DNA of 36,315 nt from an uncultured Methanobrevibacter sp. (lineage in GTDB: Archaea > Methanobacteriota > Methanobacteria > Methanobacteriales > Methanobacteriaceae): the NCBI RefSeq assembly GCF_937906425.1, contig NZ_CALCYR010000174.1:1-36315 (forward strand), in the 5' to 3' direction. Every line of letters starts with the position of its first letter. The stretch's first letter is position 1. Both the position numbers and the translations under genes were made by a program. Below the pieces are notes generated by a model. The model made no database searches and was not told the origin of the DNA. It worked only from the letters and a program-made list of their open reading frames with translations. Shown here in pieces: positions 34,765-36,315 of this stretch.

Positions 34765-36078
34765 ATGCTTTTGGAATTCAAAACCAGGAACTATAAGTCG
34801 TTTGTAGATGAGGTGTATTTTTCTATGACACCTGCGCCAAAGCAGAAAGGCCTGGATTACAGTATTCTTTCTATGAAGGCGGGAAGTAAATCTTATAAAG
34901 GCTTAAGCTCAGCTGTTATTTACGGACCGAATGCTTCCGGAAAAACAAATGTTATCGGTGCTATGGATACTTTTCGATCGATTGTCCTTCGTGGCAGTAT
35001 CAGAAATGCGGATGTTGCATCTCCTAATGCAGCGGCTTCAGCGTTGGAGCTTGTCCCAAATTGTAATGGGGTAAAAGAGCCTACGGAGTTTTCTGTCAGA
35101 TTTCTGGCTGATGGACTTTTGGTGGAATATTCTGTGAAAGCGGATCTAGGTTCTTTTATGGATACTGACTACCCAAGAAGGATCATGGAAGAGAAGCTGA
35201 CAGTCAATGAAAAGCAGGTGTTTTTAAGGAATGGAGAGCTAATTGTTAATCTCCCGTCTGTAATCAAGGAATATGTGAATAAGAGCATAAAGAGAAAGAC
35301 ACCTAAGATGTTGGAACTGGCGATAGACAGCTTGTCAGATACGGAACTGTTTTTGACCAACGGATTTAAGTCGATTTACGCACGGGAGTTGGTAAAGAAA
35401 GTTACTTCGTGGTTCAATAACAAATTTATTGTTGTTTATCGTTCCGACGATATGCGCCTCGTCAGAAAGTTTGCTGATCCGAAGGCAAATACCGTTTATG
35501 TGGAGACAACTCTGACGGAAGCTGCAAGAGAGTTCGGTATAACGGGCAACGCTCTGGGCTACAAGTCTGCGGGAAAGGATGATGCAGAGGATACGGTTCT
35601 TTGTTCTATATTAGGAAATAAATTGCTTCCGGCAGAAGTCTTTGAATCTTATGGCACGATTCGGTTTATTAATGAATTTCCTCTTGTTATACTTGTTCTC
35701 TTAAATGGAGGAACGCTTGTCATGGATGAATTTGATGCATCTATTCACCCGATGGCGCTGATGAATATTATTAATGTATTCCATAATGATGATATCAATA
35801 AGAACCATGCTCAGCTGATATTTAACACGCATAATCCGATCTTCCTGGATTCATCCCTGCTCAGGCGGGATGAAATCAAGTTTGTCGAGCGCGACGATGA
35901 GACAGGAAACAGCGTTCATTATGCGCTCTCTGATTTCAAGACTGCTGATGGCGTTCGCAGGGGCGAGGATTATATGAACAATTATTTTGTCAGCAGATAT
36001 GGCGCGATAAAGGATGTTGATTTCAGCCCGCTCCTTGAAAAGGTGATCGCCGGAAATGAGGTGGCCAGGGATGAGTGA
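34765..36078 (+). CDS. AAA15-family ATPase (COG1106-like), partner of RloB
   Basis: A 437-aa SMC/ABC-like ATPase. It starts LLEFKTRNYKSF, the usual N-terminal strand of this family. Walker A is G54-P-N-A-S-G-K-T61, Walker B with the catalytic pair is LVMDEFDASIHP (D321, E322), and the switch histidine is in FNTHNP (H356). The middle part (~120-290) is the family-specific insertion. A strong GGAGG site lies 7 nt before the ATG. The next gene overlaps the stop by 8 bp, so the two are coupled. Pairs of such ATPases with RloB or other Toprim-like partners occur in restriction loci (rloA/rloB) and resemble the OLD/PARIS type of anti-phage systems. A defence role here is inference from pairing. Base composition is somewhat richer in G/C than ftsI. 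Confidence 0.85.
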   Translation: MLLEFKTRNYKSFVDEVYFSMTPAPKQKGLDYSILSMKAGSKSYKGLSSAVIYGPNASGKTNVIGAMDTFRSIVLRGSIRNADVASPNAAASALELVPNCNGVKEPTEFSVRFLADGLLVEYSVKADLGSFMDTDYPRRIMEEKLTVNEKQVFLRNGELIVNLPSVIKEYVNKSIKRKTPKMLELAIDSLSDTELFLTNGFKSIYARELVKKVTSWFNNKFIVVYRSDDMRLVRKFADPKANTVYVETTLTEAAREFGITGNALGYKSAGKDDAEDTVLCSILGNKLLPAEVFESYGTIRFINEFPLVILVLLNGGTLVMDEFDASIHPMALMNIINVFHNDDINKNHAQLIFNTHNPIFLDSSLLRRDEIKFVERDDETGNSVHYALSDFKTADGVRRGEDYMNNYFVSRYGAIKDVDFSPLLEKVIAGNEVARDE

Positions 36079-36304
36079 AAAACTGGAAACAAAGAAGTTT
36101 GTATTCACGGTTGAGGGCGAAACGGAGCAGTGGTATCTGGAATGGCTCAGAGATCAGATCAACACATGCGAAGATCGTAAATATAATGCTGCGGTTGATA
36201 CAAAAGTACAGCAGAGCCCCAGAAAATTTTATAAGACCGTAAATGCAAAGAGTGTGCCTGAGACTTTGTCAAGAAATTTGTGTAAGTCTTTTTTACTCAT
36301 CTAA
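36071..36304 (+). pseudogene. RloB-like protein, N-terminal part only
   Basis: The frame begins MSEKLETKKFVFTVEGETEQ, with the EGETEQWYLEWL segment that marks the RloB family (the Toprim-like E near the N-terminus), and continues with VQQSPRKFYKTVNAK. RloB proteins are usually about 200 aa or more; here the frame gives 77 aa. From about 36263 the encoded residues (TLSRNLCKSFLLI) no longer look like the family and run into TAA. The start at 36071 has GAGGTGG upstream and overlaps the ATPase stop by 8 bp. The break may be a true truncation, a frameshift or a join at the end of the contig. Confidence 0.65.
36261..36300 (-). other. Possible start of an opposing gene at the window edge
   Basis: On the minus strand an ATG at 36300 opens MSKKDLHKFLDKVS, a composition typical of a real protein start and reminiscent of Nif11-type leader peptides. 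It covers exactly the stretch where RloB similarity has been lost. After ~14 codons the frame enters the RloB sequence and stops soon after. Only 15 bases upstream are visible, with no clear ribosome binding site, so this is tentative. Confidence 0.3.
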
Positions 36305-36315
36305 TTCAGCATTCA

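Noticed and set aside
34506..34781. Minus-strand frame between ftsI and the ATPase gene
   Set aside because: It overlaps a perfect promoter and both flanking genes, and its peptide resembles no family I know. It is probably chance.
30554..36315. Horizontal transfer of a bacterial cell-division cluster into a methanogen
   Set aside because: The genes keep native bacterial promoters, operator and terminator, show no decay or mobile element at the join, and have no plausible use in a cell without peptidoglycan. A chimeric contig is simpler.

Overview
The window joins DNA from two different kinds of organism. Positions 1 to about 30,550 are AT-rich and read as a methanogenic archaeon, most likely Methanobrevibacter from a gut or rumen. 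It holds a huge secreted adhesin-like protein with parallel beta-helix and Ig-like repeats, long AT-rich intergenic DNA, and a gene of the methanogenesis marker 12 family. Positions from about 30,550 to the end are bacterial, most like Lachnospiraceae or other Clostridia. They hold a factor-independent terminator, consensus sigma-A promoters, the start of a division and cell wall (dcw) cluster (mraZ, rsmH, ftsL, ftsI-type PBP), and an AAA15 ATPase gene overlapping an RloB-like gene. Methanogens lack peptidoglycan and are not known to carry mraZ, rsmH or PBPs, so the join is most simply a chimeric metagenomic contig.

Archaeal part. One reading frame on the minus strand runs from a start at 26,681 to the left edge without a stop, at least 8,893 residues, with the C-terminus outside the window. 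From the N-terminus it has a signal peptide, an acidic linker, a first beta-helix, a beta-sandwich insert, a second much longer beta-helix, about two dozen Ig-like domains, and then ten or more copies of a ~279-residue module. Repeats are nested: rungs of roughly 22-24 aa, modules of ~123 and ~269 aa, and finally two DNA copies of 1,680 bp that are identical base for base at the left edge. Upstream is 1.8 kb of AT-rich DNA with several short tandem repeats and no convincing gene. A 209-aa hypothetical gene (plus) and the marker 12 gene (minus) then converge, and the 3' ends of both are tandemly duplicated in the gap between them.

Bacterial part. A TTGATT-17-TATTAT promoter is followed by AAGTGG boxes at 10-bp spacing, which fit a MraZ operator, and then mraZ-rsmH-ftsL-ftsI in tight succession. 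After ftsI the expected next dcw gene is missing; only a 15-codon reading frame with a good ribosome binding site remains. A perfect-consensus promoter then drives an AAA15 ATPase/RloB pair, a candidate anti-phage module. The RloB frame stops early, about 50 bases before the window end, where sequence on the other strand looks like the start of another gene. This suggests a second break at the right edge.

All calls come from reading the sequence by eye. Family names rest on recognised motifs, not on searches.
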